From positions 372,001-436,000 of the forward strand of contig NZ_JAODIY010000001.1 in the NCBI RefSeq assembly GCF_026586665.1: a DNA stretch of 64,000 nucleotides. The letters run 5' to 3'. Of the stretch, positions 38,090-47,175 are shown piece after piece. Each line of letters begins with the position of its first letter. The stretch's first letter is position 1. The DNA comes from Halovenus rubra. GTDB taxonomy: Archaea > Halobacteriota > Halobacteria > Halobacteriales > Haloarculaceae. The notes beneath the pieces were generated by a model. It saw only the letters and a program-made list of their open reading frames with translations. It was not told where the DNA came from and searched no databases. A program made the translations under genes and the position numbers.

Positions 38090-39481
38090 ATGTCCGTTCG
38101 CATCCTCCACTATTCGGATATCGAAAACGCAACTGACGACCCCCAGCGCATCGGCCGCCTCACCCGCTGTCTCCGCGACCACCGGGATGACCGGACGCTC
38201 GTCTGCGGGACGGGCGACACCACCTCGCCGGGACTGCTCTCGATAGAGACCGGCGGCGAGCACGCCCACCGATTTTTCGAGGCCGCCGACCCCGATTTCT
38301 CGGTGCCCGGCAACCACGATTTCGACAGCGGCGTCGACAGATTCCGGGATATCGCCGCCGAGTCCCCCCAGACATGGCTCATCGCCAACCTCGCTGACGG
38401 CGACCGACCGGTCGCTCATGATCTTGGCGTTCGCGCGACGGCGGTCACCACGGTCGGGACCGAGCGCGTCGGGTTTGTCGGCGTAACCGACCCCGGGACG
38501 CTCGCTGACCACGTCACGTCGGGCGAGTTGACCGTGACCGACCCCGTGGCCGCCGCCGAGGACGCCGTCGCCGACCTGCCGTCCGACCTCGACTATGTGG
38601 TTGTCCTCTCTCACGCCGGCTCCCGGGACGACGACATCGCCCGAATCGACCGCGTCGACATGGTGCTGGGCGGCCACGACCACGAGCGCCGGGCTGATAC
38701 CGTCGCAGAAACACCGGTCGCTCATCCCGGCGAGCGCGGCGAACGACTCACCGAGGCCGAACTCACGGGTGAGGGGGCGACGGCTACGCTCCACGACGTT
38801 ACCGAGTACCCCGTCGCCGAGGACGTGGCCGGAACATACCGGGAGCTGTTCACTGAGCTGGGACTGAACGAGATGCTCACGGACGTTGATTCCCCAGTTG
38901 GTCGGGACCGCAACGACCGATACCCGGAGACGCCCATCGGCAATTTCGTTGTCGACTCGATTCGGTGGGCTGCCGACGCCGACGTTGCTGTTGTCCATCC
39001 GCTGATGTTACGGAGCGGGCCGCCCCTCGAAGAGACAGTGTCGGTCGGCGACGTACGTTCGACCACGCCGTTCGACAACGACCTCCACTCGACCTGCCTC
39101 GACGGCGACGAACTAGTGGCGCTGTTCGAGAGTCTCGCCTCCCCGGAGTTTCTGGAACTCGACGCCGAGGTGTACGGTCACGTTAGCGGGGCGACGCTCT
39201 CGTGGCGACGTGACGACGACGGCCTCGAACTCCTCGAAGCAACTGTCGACGGCGAACGGCCCGACGCTACCGAGTCGTACACCGTCGCCGCACCCTCTCT
39301 TGAGTTCATCAGCGACGGTCTCTACCCGGTGCTCACAGAGGAATGCATTGAGGTTGACCACGGCTCACAGCACGATGCGCTCGTCGGGCACGCCCGCGAA
39401 CAGGGAATCGACTCAGAGATTGACGGGCGGATGCAGGTAGCGTCAGATACTGCGTCTGGTGAGTTCCGGTCGCTACGCTGA
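38090..39481 (+). CDS. 5'-nucleotidase / UshA-type metallophosphoesterase
   Basis: 463 residues. The first about 210 form the metallophosphatase domain (HYSDIENA in place of the usual D-x-H, GDTTSPG, PGNHDFDSG, LSHAG, GGHDHE). The last about 200 form the substrate-binding 5'-nucleotidase C domain (ETPIGNFVVDSIRW, DNDLHSTCLDGDEL). No signal peptide, so cytoplasmic, unlike UshA. The usual Asp-x-His at the start reads Asp-Ile-Glu, which may alter a metal site. GC at third codon positions looks higher than in neighbouring genes. Confidence 0.85.
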   Translation: MSVRILHYSDIENATDDPQRIGRLTRCLRDHRDDRTLVCGTGDTTSPGLLSIETGGEHAHRFFEAADPDFSVPGNHDFDSGVDRFRDIAAESPQTWLIANLADGDRPVAHDLGVRATAVTTVGTERVGFVGVTDPGTLADHVTSGELTVTDPVAAAEDAVADLPSDLDYVVVLSHAGSRDDDIARIDRVDMVLGGHDHERRADTVAETPVAHPGERGERLTEAELTGEGATATLHDVTEYPVAEDVAGTYRELFTELGLNEMLTDVDSPVGRDRNDRYPETPIGNFVVDSIRWAADADVAVVHPLMLRSGPPLEETVSVGDVRSTTPFDNDLHSTCLDGDELVALFESLASPEFLELDAEVYGHVSGATLSWRRDDDGLELLEATVDGERPDATESYTVAAPSLEFISDGLYPVLTEECIEVDHGSQHDALVGHAREQGIDSEIDGRMQVASDTASGEFRSLR

Positions 39482-39550
39482 AGAACAGAGAGCGTACCAT
39501 AGAACAACTCTCACGGTGTTACAATCGCGTGCGTTGGATGTGCCATCAGA

Positions 39551-39745
39551 TTAGTTCCGCCATTCGTTGATGAGTGTCGGTATAATAATACCAACGCCAA
39601 GCAACACAGCGAAGTGAATCCATTGTCTGTCAGTTACAGTTGTTGTACCGTACAGCGATGGGAGAGCTACTATGACGAAGAATGCTGTAGTCTTGGTCTC
39701 TGTGCTAACGAGGCCGGTCGACGCTTTAGAAGACTGGTCTGACAT
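39551..39745 (-). CDS. Small membrane protein (about 64 residues)
   Basis: ATG at 39745 (MSDQSSKASTGL). Two hydrophobic stretches, TAFFVIVALPSLYG and WIHFAVLLGVGIIIPTLI, predict two membrane spans, closing with NEWRN. A TATA-like TATTTATATG at about 39766-39775 sits about 25 bases upstream, as for a leaderless transcript. No family recognised; the good promoter and start make it credible. Confidence 0.6.
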   Translation of the reverse strand: MSDQSSKASTGLVSTETKTTAFFVIVALPSLYGTTTVTDRQWIHFAVLLGVGIIIPTLINEWRN

Positions 39746-39891
39746 ATACAAAAGTTCTAGTTCATCATATAAATACCATTTTGACAGTGTCACTGCCTGT
39801 AACTCTCTGGGCGAGAAAAACTGGAGTTCTAACCATCTACTGAGTTACTGCGAATGATTCTATGACACGCTCACAGAGGTAAAATACCGCG

Positions 39892-42009
39892 TTAGACGGC
39901 TTCTTCGAGTGACTCCGCGAGCAGTTCTGTTAGACCGACGACCTCGATGTCTTCCTCGAACCCACCGGTCTTGCGGCCGTCTTCGTACATCGTCATACAC
40001 ATTGGGCAGGCAACGACGAACTTCTCGACGGCGTCGCCGGCGTCAGTGTCTTCGAGTGCTTCCCGTAGCCGTTCCTCACTCGGTTTGGGGTCTTCATCGT
40101 AGTCCATCCAGAGACCGCCGCCACCGCCGCCACAGCAAAAGGAGTCGGCGCGGTTGCGTGGCATCTCGTGAAGGTCACAACCCGTTTCGACGACCAACTC
40201 TCGGGGTGCCTCGAACACATCGTTGTACCGGCCGAGGTGACAGGGGTCATGGTAGGTGACGGTATACTCAAGCGCCCCCGGCACGTCAAGCGTCCCGGAC
40301 TCGGCGAGGCTGGCGACCACTTGCGTGTAGTGTTTCACGTCGTAGCTCCCGTCAGCGTTCCAGTAGCCCTCGACGGGCACTTCCATCATCGGGTCGTCGG
40401 CGTATTCGCCGAAGTCGATTTCAGAATACTCGTTCGTGATAGTGTTAAACGAGTGGGGGTCCGTACAGACGATAGTCTCGAACTCGCAGTTCTCAAACGC
40501 ACCGATGAGTTGGGAGGCTTGATCGACGTACAGTAGCTCCTCTCCCATCCGACGCACATCGTTGGCGTCATAGACTTCATCCTCGTAGAGGATGCCGTAC
40601 TGCACGTCTGCGGCCTCGAAGATACGTGCAAGGCTTTTTGCAACCTCTTGATTGCGCTCGTCGTAGCTCGGGTAGTCACCGACATACCAGAGGAACTCAA
40701 CTGGCTCTTCGCGGGCGTCGGGAATTTCAAACTCAAGGTCATCGGTCCAGTCAGGTCGGTTGCGTGCCGGGTTGCCGAATGTATTGCCCTGTTGCATTAC
40801 GTTTTGGAAGATGTCTTGAGCGTTCGAGTCGACATCAGCCTGCTCGACAAGCTGTCGGTTCATATCGGTAAAGTGAGTAAGATGCTCAATTTCGACTGGA
40901 CAAGCGTCCATACAGGCCATACAGGACATACAAGACTCCATAGTCGAACTGTCGATGACGCTTGTTCCGCCGTCAGTGATAATAGGAACGTCTTCGCCGC
41001 CGGCGTCACGGTCCTCGCGGTAGGTCTTCAAGTCGAGAATGACATCACGGGGGTCAAGTGGCCGACCGGACGCTTTAGCCGGACAGACTGACGAACAGCG
41101 CCCACATTTTGTACAGGCGTCTTGGTCGAGAATCTGCTTCCAACTGAAGTCGTCTATCTCTTCGGTTGCGGTATCGGCCGTAGGGTCGGCTGGGACGCCG
41201 GGGAGTCGAGCACCAGCCTTGGGGTCTCGTGTGACAACGTTGGCAAACGACGAGAGCATGTGGAACGGTTTGGCGTAGGGAATCCATGCGATGAACCACA
41301 GTGCCACTATCGAGTGGCTCCACCAAACGACCGGATAGAACGCTTCGGCCTGGCTTGCCGTAACACCGAGCCAATCGTAGCTGTTTGCGAGGAAGTAGGC
41401 GACGAAACTCGCTTGTTCGAAGTCCTGTGGGCCGCCCTGCCAGCCGAGAACGCGGACGGATTCGAGCGCGAAGCCGCCAACGCCTAGCACGAACAGCGAC
41501 CAGATGAACAGGTCGTCTTCATAGCCCGTATGTTTGCCCCAGAGCCGTTCGTTCCGAACGACGTAGCGCCGATAAATTGCAATCGAGATGCCAGCAACAA
41601 AGAGCAGTCCCATCAGGTCCATCACGAACGAATACGAGAGGAAGAAGTCGCCGACGTAGAAGGAACTGTTCGTGAAGGGTTTGTATGCGTACTTGTCGAC
41701 AGACAGAATGGTCGTTCCAATCAACAGCGTCAGGAAGCCCCAGAGAATAAACGAGTGCATCAGCCCGCCGACGAGGTCGCGGTCGAACTGCTTTTCGTTT
41801 GAGAAGGCGATGCGCGTTGCCTCCGAAATACGCGTCCCAACGTTGTTGAGACGTGGGAACGGGTCTTCTTTTCCTTGTGCATAGCGTGCAAAGCGGCTGT
41901 AGAGGCCATAAATGAAAACGAGTACTGTGACTGCCGTCAGGAAGTAAAAGATAACCTCCCCGACCGAGCTTATCTGCCAGAATGTTTTGCGTGTGGGCGT
42001 GGTGCTCAT
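39892..42009 (-). CDS. Membrane-bound HdrD-like Fe-S oxidoreductase
   Basis: About 705 residues from ATG 42009; a TTTAA box at about 42036 supports this start over the frame's earlier codons. Five or six membrane spans come first (NarI/HdrE-like, FILWGFLTLLIGTT, WWSHSIVALWFIAW), with His residues that could bind haem b. Next comes a dicluster ferredoxin module (CTKCGRCSSVCP and CMSCMACMDACP), then two CCG-type cysteine domains (YHDPCHLGRYN ... FCCGGGGGG and CPMC). It probably moves electrons between an acyl-CoA or hydroxyacid dehydrogenase/ETF and the quinone pool. The exact partner is unknown. Confidence 0.88.
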   Translation of the reverse strand: MSTTPTRKTFWQISSVGEVIFYFLTAVTVLVFIYGLYSRFARYAQGKEDPFPRLNNVGTRISEATRIAFSNEKQFDRDLVGGLMHSFILWGFLTLLIGTTILSVDKYAYKPFTNSSFYVGDFFLSYSFVMDLMGLLFVAGISIAIYRRYVVRNERLWGKHTGYEDDLFIWSLFVLGVGGFALESVRVLGWQGGPQDFEQASFVAYFLANSYDWLGVTASQAEAFYPVVWWSHSIVALWFIAWIPYAKPFHMLSSFANVVTRDPKAGARLPGVPADPTADTATEEIDDFSWKQILDQDACTKCGRCSSVCPAKASGRPLDPRDVILDLKTYREDRDAGGEDVPIITDGGTSVIDSSTMESCMSCMACMDACPVEIEHLTHFTDMNRQLVEQADVDSNAQDIFQNVMQQGNTFGNPARNRPDWTDDLEFEIPDAREEPVEFLWYVGDYPSYDERNQEVAKSLARIFEAADVQYGILYEDEVYDANDVRRMGEELLYVDQASQLIGAFENCEFETIVCTDPHSFNTITNEYSEIDFGEYADDPMMEVPVEGYWNADGSYDVKHYTQVVASLAESGTLDVPGALEYTVTYHDPCHLGRYNDVFEAPRELVVETGCDLHEMPRNRADSFCCGGGGGGLWMDYDEDPKPSEERLREALEDTDAGDAVEKFVVACPMCMTMYEDGRKTGGFEEDIEVVGLTELLAESLEEAV

Positions 42010-42145
42010 GCTATATATGTCCGGGAATGCAATCTGCTTAAACCTTTTCTCCATGGCTGTTGGGTTTTTTTGCGTTGGGACGAGTGTCCGTTGCGTGATA
42101 CCGAGAGTTAGGTTTTTATGTCCGACCAACAGAATTCCCGGTCAT

Positions 42146-42751
42146 ATGGACGAAAAGACGGAGGAACTCCGTGACATCTTTCTCGATGTTGCCGACGACG
42201 AGACAGTAACGGAGTCACAGGAGGCTTCTCGCGGGTCGGTCGCTGATACCGGCGAGGTTGATGAGGAGCGACTCGTCGACACTATCGAGAAGATGGATGA
42301 GCGGTTTGGATTCACTCCCGACCTCTCAGTTGCGGACCGCGCCCAACTTGTCGAAGCGTTCTATGATGGAGATGACGACGAGGCGATAGGCGAAAGGCTC
42401 TCGGTCACGCCGGCAACTGTTTTCGAGGCCCGAATGGCGCTTCACCTCGTCCGCGATGCGGACCCAGTCGGTACCGAAATCGAAGAACAACAGCTCAAAC
42501 GCCTCCGTGAGCGGACGACCGAGGAGACGGCACAGCTACTCGAAGAGACTGAGTTTGCACAGACAGATATCAAACGAGCAACTGCGGTCATCGACGCTAC
42601 TGACCGGGGACGACGGGCCAGCCACCGCTTTCGGACAACCTTCGAGGAGTGTCTCACTGACATCGACCTGAGTACACAACTTGCGGCAGAAACACAACGT
42701 GACGGTCTCGACGACGCGACCGAGGATGCTGAGGTTGACGTTGAGTTCTAA
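42146..42751 (+). CDS. Conditioned medium-induced protein 4 homologue
   Basis: About 201 residues from ATG 42146. The opening MDEKTEELRDIFLDV and the closing acidic tail match, from memory, the haloarchaeal Cmi4 family, first noted as induced by conditioned medium (possible quorum response) in Natronococcus. A middle segment (FYDGDDDEAIGERLSVTPATVFEARM) looks like an HTH-type fold. Molecular role unknown. Confidence 0.85.
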   Translation: MDEKTEELRDIFLDVADDETVTESQEASRGSVADTGEVDEERLVDTIEKMDERFGFTPDLSVADRAQLVEAFYDGDDDEAIGERLSVTPATVFEARMALHLVRDADPVGTEIEEQQLKRLRERTTEETAQLLEETEFAQTDIKRATAVIDATDRGRRASHRFRTTFEECLTDIDLSTQLAAETQRDGLDDATEDAEVDVEF

Positions 42752-42859
42752 ACTGCGAGTGGGAGTTCCCCGACCCATCGGGGTCGCGGTTTCTCATACC
42801 GAAGACAAAGCGGTTTATAACCCGAGGCCGTGGTAGTTAACAACAGTAGGGAGGCGACG

Positions 42860-43429
42860 ATGGATATATACGAACAACTCGACGGGACGACGAACGTGCT
42901 GCTCGCAGAGCCACCGATGGCACAGGGCCGAGATGTCTGTACCTCGTTGCTGGCCGGACAGCAGTCAAATCCAAGTGTATTGTTTGTCACATATACGCGC
43001 TCGCCAGCGGCTTGTCTCAATCAACTTGACGGCCACGACCACAGTGAGAATGTTGGCGTCATCACTGTTGGCGACAACGCCGCTAGCATTGACGGTGTCG
43101 TCACGGAATCAGTTTCAACCGCTAGCGACTTGACTGGACTTGGAATCGCTATCGGCCAGTTCCTCTCGCGGTGGGATGACTCGGTGTACGTCTGTTTTGA
43201 CTCGGTTACATCGATGCTCCAGTACGTTGACGTTACAACCGCCTACGAGTTCTTGCACGCAATCACTGGTCAGATACATGCTGCCGGTGCAAGTTCACAC
43301 TTCCACATCGACCCGAACGCACATGACGACCAAGATGTCGCCTCCATCACGTCGCTTTTCGACGCGAAAGTTTCGCTTGAAGGTGAAACAACCGTTCGCA
43401 CGCGAGAGCTCTTGGAACCAACAGACTAG
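42860..43429 (+). CDS. RecA/KaiC-superfamily-like protein lacking a Walker A (DUF7504-like)
   Basis: About 189 residues. The overall plan is a degenerate KaiC/RadA core: TTNVLLAEPPMAQGRDVC where the P-loop would be (no GxxxxGK[ST]), VLFVTYTRSP as the second strand, WDDSVYVCFDSVTSML as a Walker-B-like strand, and HFHIDPNAHDDQDVASITSLFD at the end. From memory this is DUF7504, whose members replace ATP binding and often sit with signalling genes. First gene of a five-gene run. Confidence 0.75.
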   Translation: MDIYEQLDGTTNVLLAEPPMAQGRDVCTSLLAGQQSNPSVLFVTYTRSPAACLNQLDGHDHSENVGVITVGDNAASIDGVVTESVSTASDLTGLGIAIGQFLSRWDDSVYVCFDSVTSMLQYVDVTTAYEFLHAITGQIHAAGASSHFHIDPNAHDDQDVASITSLFDAKVSLEGETTVRTRELLEPTD

Positions 43430-43507
43430 CGTTTTTCGTGCGTATCCGAGTAACGACCTGACGATATATAGATACGTTTACGTGAGTGACAGCCACCATC
43501 ATCTGGT

Positions 43508-43846
43508 GTGTTGCTCGTCATTGCTTACTCCCGAGAAGCACGGCAAACGCTCCGAAACATTTGCCGAGGCCACGAAGAGAGTGTTGTCCGGCGATTCGGG
43601 CGGGTCGTGTTGCTTGAGGAGACCGAGTTTGGTGCGTTTCTGGCAACCCGTCTCCGTGTGAAACACGGCGGCGACATTCAGGTCGAACGGACTGCTCCGT
43701 TCAACGAGTTCGACGCTGTTCGCCCGGCTGTCAGAGAGGCAGCGACCGACTACGAGTCGCGCGAGACGCCATCTCTGCCATACAAGCAATTTCGCTCAGA
43801 AACCGACCACCCCACGTCAGCCGAGATGAAAGAGCAGTCGTTATGA
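43508..43846 (+). CDS. Small conserved haloarchaeal protein (DUF7855-like)
   Basis: 112 residues from a GTG at 43508. Alpha/beta: VLLVIAYSREARQTLRNICR then VVLLEETEFGAFLATRL, and a polar C terminus. From memory it corresponds to DUF7855. It overlaps the next gene by four bases, so the operon is tight from here on. Function unknown. Confidence 0.72.
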   Translation: MLLVIAYSREARQTLRNICRGHEESVVRRFGRVVLLEETEFGAFLATRLRVKHGGDIQVERTAPFNEFDAVRPAVREAATDYESRETPSLPYKQFRSETDHPTSAEMKEQSL

Positions 43847-44700
43847 TTTGCCGGGTTGGCGATGTTGTCCGGTGTGGGGAGGTAGTATCAATCGAGCCAG
43901 AAGTTACGGCAACGACGGTGGCTGACGCGGTTCGTACAGAGAGTACTGACGCCGACGACCGAATCGAAGTCTCCTGTCCTACCCCATCGCTGTTACATGA
44001 GGCTGTCGGCTGTCTCTACCCCGGAATGGGAGTTCAAACAAAGACAGCACTCGCACGAGCGGCACGGACACGCGGAATGACGACACCATACGACGAAGAC
44101 CTAGAGGCAGCCCGAGCAAAACTCACAGACGTGTGTGTCGAGAGCATATCACTCAGACAGCATCGAGAGGTAATGGCTGGGACAGAGGAAACCGTCGAGC
44201 AAGCGCGAGTGCGCGCTGCGGAGGCACGCGGTCGAGTCCGGGAGTGCGAAGAAAACGGGCTGGCGACCGACGAAGCGAACTCTCGACTAGCGGCTGCGCT
44301 TCAGTACCTTTCTGAGGCCGAAACAGCGGCCATCGCGGCTGAGCAAGCGTACACCAGCGCACGCGAGCAGCGCCGCGCTCAACTAGACAATCGGGAGCAA
44401 CGATTTCGCCTGCAGGACCGGGTAGCGAACTACGAACGGGAAGCACACGCCTATCTTGTGGACCAGCTCCGTGATGAGTTCAGCGAGACACTCACGACAC
44501 TCTCAGAGATGATGGCCGACCAGCTCAGCGATGCGCTATCGACTCCAATAAGGTCTCCGTTCGATGTGGAGCCGGTTCCGGCGGCGCTTGCGGTTGGTCA
44601 TCTTGGGAATCTATCCGCACCGGTGGTGCTCGCTATTGACTGGTTTGAATCCCCATCTAAGGCAAGCGAGTGGCTCGACACCTCTGTTATCCACATTTAA
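43843..44700 (+). CDS. Coiled-coil protein of the MinD-linked operon (DUF7856-like)
   Basis: 285 residues. The N-terminal about 100 form a small alpha/beta domain (MICRVGDVVRCGEVV, LHEAVGCLYPGMGVQTKTALARAARTRG in two parts). Residues about 115-210 are a long coiled coil rich in Ala, Glu and Arg (VEQARVRAAEARGRVRECEE). A folded C-terminal domain contains VVLAIDWFESP. The coiled coil could drive oligomerisation or span a distance. Starts inside the previous gene; 25 bases before the next. Confidence 0.72.
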   Translation: MICRVGDVVRCGEVVSIEPEVTATTVADAVRTESTDADDRIEVSCPTPSLLHEAVGCLYPGMGVQTKTALARAARTRGMTTPYDEDLEAARAKLTDVCVESISLRQHREVMAGTEETVEQARVRAAEARGRVRECEENGLATDEANSRLAAALQYLSEAETAAIAAEQAYTSAREQRRAQLDNREQRFRLQDRVANYEREAHAYLVDQLRDEFSETLTTLSEMMADQLSDALSTPIRSPFDVEPVPAALAVGHLGNLSAPVVLAIDWFESPSKASEWLDTSVIHI

Positions 44701-44725
44701 GTACGGTGCCGAGACCAGACTGCCT

Positions 44726-45463
44726 ATGGCGACGCTCGACTGGCAACTCGAAGACACCGGAGCAGTGACACTTGTCGAACTCTCGGTGCGTAGTGACCGG
44801 ACCAAGCAGGTCCGAATCGAGAGCCGGCTCCAGCCGGTCTGGCCCCCACGACAACAGGGGGTTCCTGCTCGCGGCTGGAACGACAGCTCATTCGAGGGAA
44901 CGGTCCACAGTGGTGAGCCGCTGGTCGTCGGATACGCAACCCCTGCTTCGCCCGTAGAGCCGCCTGCGGAGATAACAGACACGGGCAGTCCTACACAGGA
45001 GCCGACAGTAACACCCGAAACTATCGTCCGGACGCTCGGCGATTCTCGGCCACCTCGGGAGACGCTTTCGAAACCAGAACAAGCCAATAGTCTCGAAGAA
45101 TCTGGCACTGTTCCGATGTCGGAGCGACCACACGTTGACCGCAGAGTGGCGACTGCGGGCACTGGGACAACACAAGACAGCGTAACACCGACAACGGATA
45201 CCGACACAGACGGACCAATAGAGTGGTTCGAAGCAGTCGAAAAGCGCGTCGCGACGACCGAACAACTCGCTGAGACAACTGACGCCGACGAGATACGGAC
45301 CGCGGTAGATGAGGCCGGCGGCATCGGCGCTGTCAGAGAGCTACAGGCCCAGCTGGATGCCGACAGACAACACATTCAGGAGGTCCAACGCCGGTCGGAA
45401 GCGCTCGCCGACCAGCTATCGGCTGTCGAACTGCCGTTATCAACACTCGAGCGTGTGGTATGA
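44726..45463 (+). CDS. Beta-domain plus coiled-coil protein of the MinD-linked operon (DUF7857-like)
   Basis: About 245 residues from ATG 44726; an open frame reaching back to 44564 lies within the previous gene. The N-terminal about 80 are beta-rich (LDWQLEDTGAVTLVELSVRS, with WPPRQQGVPARGW), followed by a long disordered Thr/Pro/Ser linker and a C-terminal coiled coil (IGAVRELQAQLDADRQHIQEV). It overlaps the MinD gene by four bases. Confidence 0.72.
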   Translation: MATLDWQLEDTGAVTLVELSVRSDRTKQVRIESRLQPVWPPRQQGVPARGWNDSSFEGTVHSGEPLVVGYATPASPVEPPAEITDTGSPTQEPTVTPETIVRTLGDSRPPRETLSKPEQANSLEESGTVPMSERPHVDRRVATAGTGTTQDSVTPTTDTDTDGPIEWFEAVEKRVATTEQLAETTDADEIRTAVDEAGGIGAVRELQAQLDADRQHIQEVQRRSEALADQLSAVELPLSTLERVV

Positions 45464-46134
45464 AACTCGCCGTCACTGGAGGAAAAGGTGGTGTCGGTAA
45501 GTCGACTGTCGCGTACAACCTCGGCGCGGAGTTGGACGCGGTCGTTGTCGATGGCGACCTCGGCATGGCAGACTTACCACAACGGCACGGTCCCGACCTA
45601 CACGATGTGCTTGCTGGCCGGGCAACGCCGCTTGAAGCCGTCTCGGAAGACGGCTCTGTGGCGTTGTTGCCTTGTGGTCGTTCGCTTGCGGGAGCCCGGA
45701 AGGCTGACCAGACGGCGCTTGTCGAGACGGTCGCAACCGTTGAGCGTCACTACGGCACCGTCGTTATTGATTCGCCAGCAGGACTACGGGCCGATGTGGG
45801 ACTGGCGTTGCTCGCATCTGATGCATGTGTGCTGGTGACGCGGCCAACCAGACCAGCAGTCGCTGACAGCCTACGAGCACGAGAACTCGCTCGGGCTGTC
45901 GAGACACCGCTTGCACGGATTGTTCTTAATCGGGTTGAATCACAGCAAACAGCTACCGACACCCGCGTTCGACAGCTGGCAGCGACACTTGAGGGACCCG
46001 TTACACAGATACCTGACTCGGCGGTCGTCCGTCGCGCACAGCGGTCAGGTGTCCCGGTTCGTGCTGTCGACGCTGACGCATGTGCAACGGCAGCCTTTCA
46101 AACGCTTGCAAACCAGGTTGCGTCGCTCTTTTGA
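45460..46134 (+). CDS. MinD/ParA-family ATPase
   Basis: 224 residues with the deviant Walker A GGKGGVGKST at 7-16 (both signature Lys), switch I VVDGDLGMAD, and switch II VIDSPAGL. Shorter than MinD, with no obvious membrane-targeting amphipathic helix at the C terminus (ending ANQVASLF). Such ATPases position or partition large assemblies. Last gene of the operon that starts with the degenerate RecA-like protein. Confidence 0.92.
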   Translation: MKLAVTGGKGGVGKSTVAYNLGAELDAVVVDGDLGMADLPQRHGPDLHDVLAGRATPLEAVSEDGSVALLPCGRSLAGARKADQTALVETVATVERHYGTVVIDSPAGLRADVGLALLASDACVLVTRPTRPAVADSLRARELARAVETPLARIVLNRVESQQTATDTRVRQLAATLEGPVTQIPDSAVVRRAQRSGVPVRAVDADACATAAFQTLANQVASLF

Positions 46135-46147
46135 CCCACGTATCCGC

Positions 46148-47098
46148 TCAGTCAAGCCGCTCGATTGCGAACTCGCGGTCGGAATCCGGGTACGGTACTG
46201 TGACCTGCATGCCGTCATCGGCAACGAACAACGTCCCGTCGAACCGTTCTGCCGCTTCGGATTCAAGTTCAGCCACACGACCCGTGTATCGCGTCGAGAT
46301 ATGGGTCAACGCGAGGCGTTTCACACCAGCATCATCGGCGACCTGTGCGGCCTCCCGAGCCGTCGAATGGGCTGTATTAAGTGCTCGCTCGCGGTGCTCT
46401 TTGCCAAAAGTCCCGTCGTGTACGAGCAGGTCGGCGTCTGTGGATGCATCCACGATACCGTCGGTCGGTCGGGTGTCCCCGGTGTAAACCAATCGCCGAC
46501 CGGTGCGTGGTGAACCGACGACTTCTTCGGGCTGAATGGTTCGCCCATCGTGTTCAATTGCCGTGCCATCGTGGAGCTTCGAGTACTTCGGCCCCGGTGG
46601 TATCCCGAGTTCCTTTTCTGCTTTCTCGCGGTCGAATTCCCCTTTGCGGTCGTCCTCGACGAGAGCGTACCCAACAGCATTCGTACGATGGTTGTTCTGG
46701 ATTGCGCGTACCTCATACTCCTCGCAGTCGAGGACAACATCCCCAGCCGACACTTGGGTCACCCGAATCGGGTAGGAAGGGCTCTGACCGGTCGCCGACA
46801 GCAGTTGCTCAACTCGGCTTCGAGTCCCAGTCGGCGCATGAATAGCTAGTGGCTTCTCACGGTCCTGAAAATCCCATGTTTGTGTGAGTCCCGGCAGTCC
46901 AAAGATATGGTCGCCGTGCATATGGGTCAGAAAGATATGTTCAATATCGAAGCCGGTTCCGTAACGCATCATCTGGCGCTGGGTCCCCTCGCCGCAGTCA
47001 AACAGCAGGCGGTCACCTTCTCGTTCCACAAGCAGTCCGCTCGGGTTGCGTACCGTTGTTGGAACTGCGCCGCTGGTCCCGAGGAACGTCACTTTCAT
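46148..47098 (-). CDS. rnz: Ribonuclease Z
   Basis: 316 residues, metallo-beta-lactamase fold. LFDCGEGTQRQMM, the HxHxDH site in FLTHMHGDHIFGLPG, NNHRTNAVGY, YTGDTRPTD, HDGTF and LTHISTRYTG are all present. Cleaves the 3' trailer of pre-tRNAs. Full length, convergent with the MinD-type gene. Confidence 0.96.
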   Translation of the reverse strand: MKVTFLGTSGAVPTTVRNPSGLLVEREGDRLLFDCGEGTQRQMMRYGTGFDIEHIFLTHMHGDHIFGLPGLTQTWDFQDREKPLAIHAPTGTRSRVEQLLSATGQSPSYPIRVTQVSAGDVVLDCEEYEVRAIQNNHRTNAVGYALVEDDRKGEFDREKAEKELGIPPGPKYSKLHDGTAIEHDGRTIQPEEVVGSPRTGRRLVYTGDTRPTDGIVDASTDADLLVHDGTFGKEHRERALNTAHSTAREAAQVADDAGVKRLALTHISTRYTGRVAELESEAAERFDGTLFVADDGMQVTVPYPDSDREFAIERLD

Positions 47099-47175
47099 TA
47101 TGTCCTTCTCAACGAGCGAGGGCTAAACGCGTATCGACTCATCATGACTCTGCGTGCTATGGGTGTCTGACCAAC

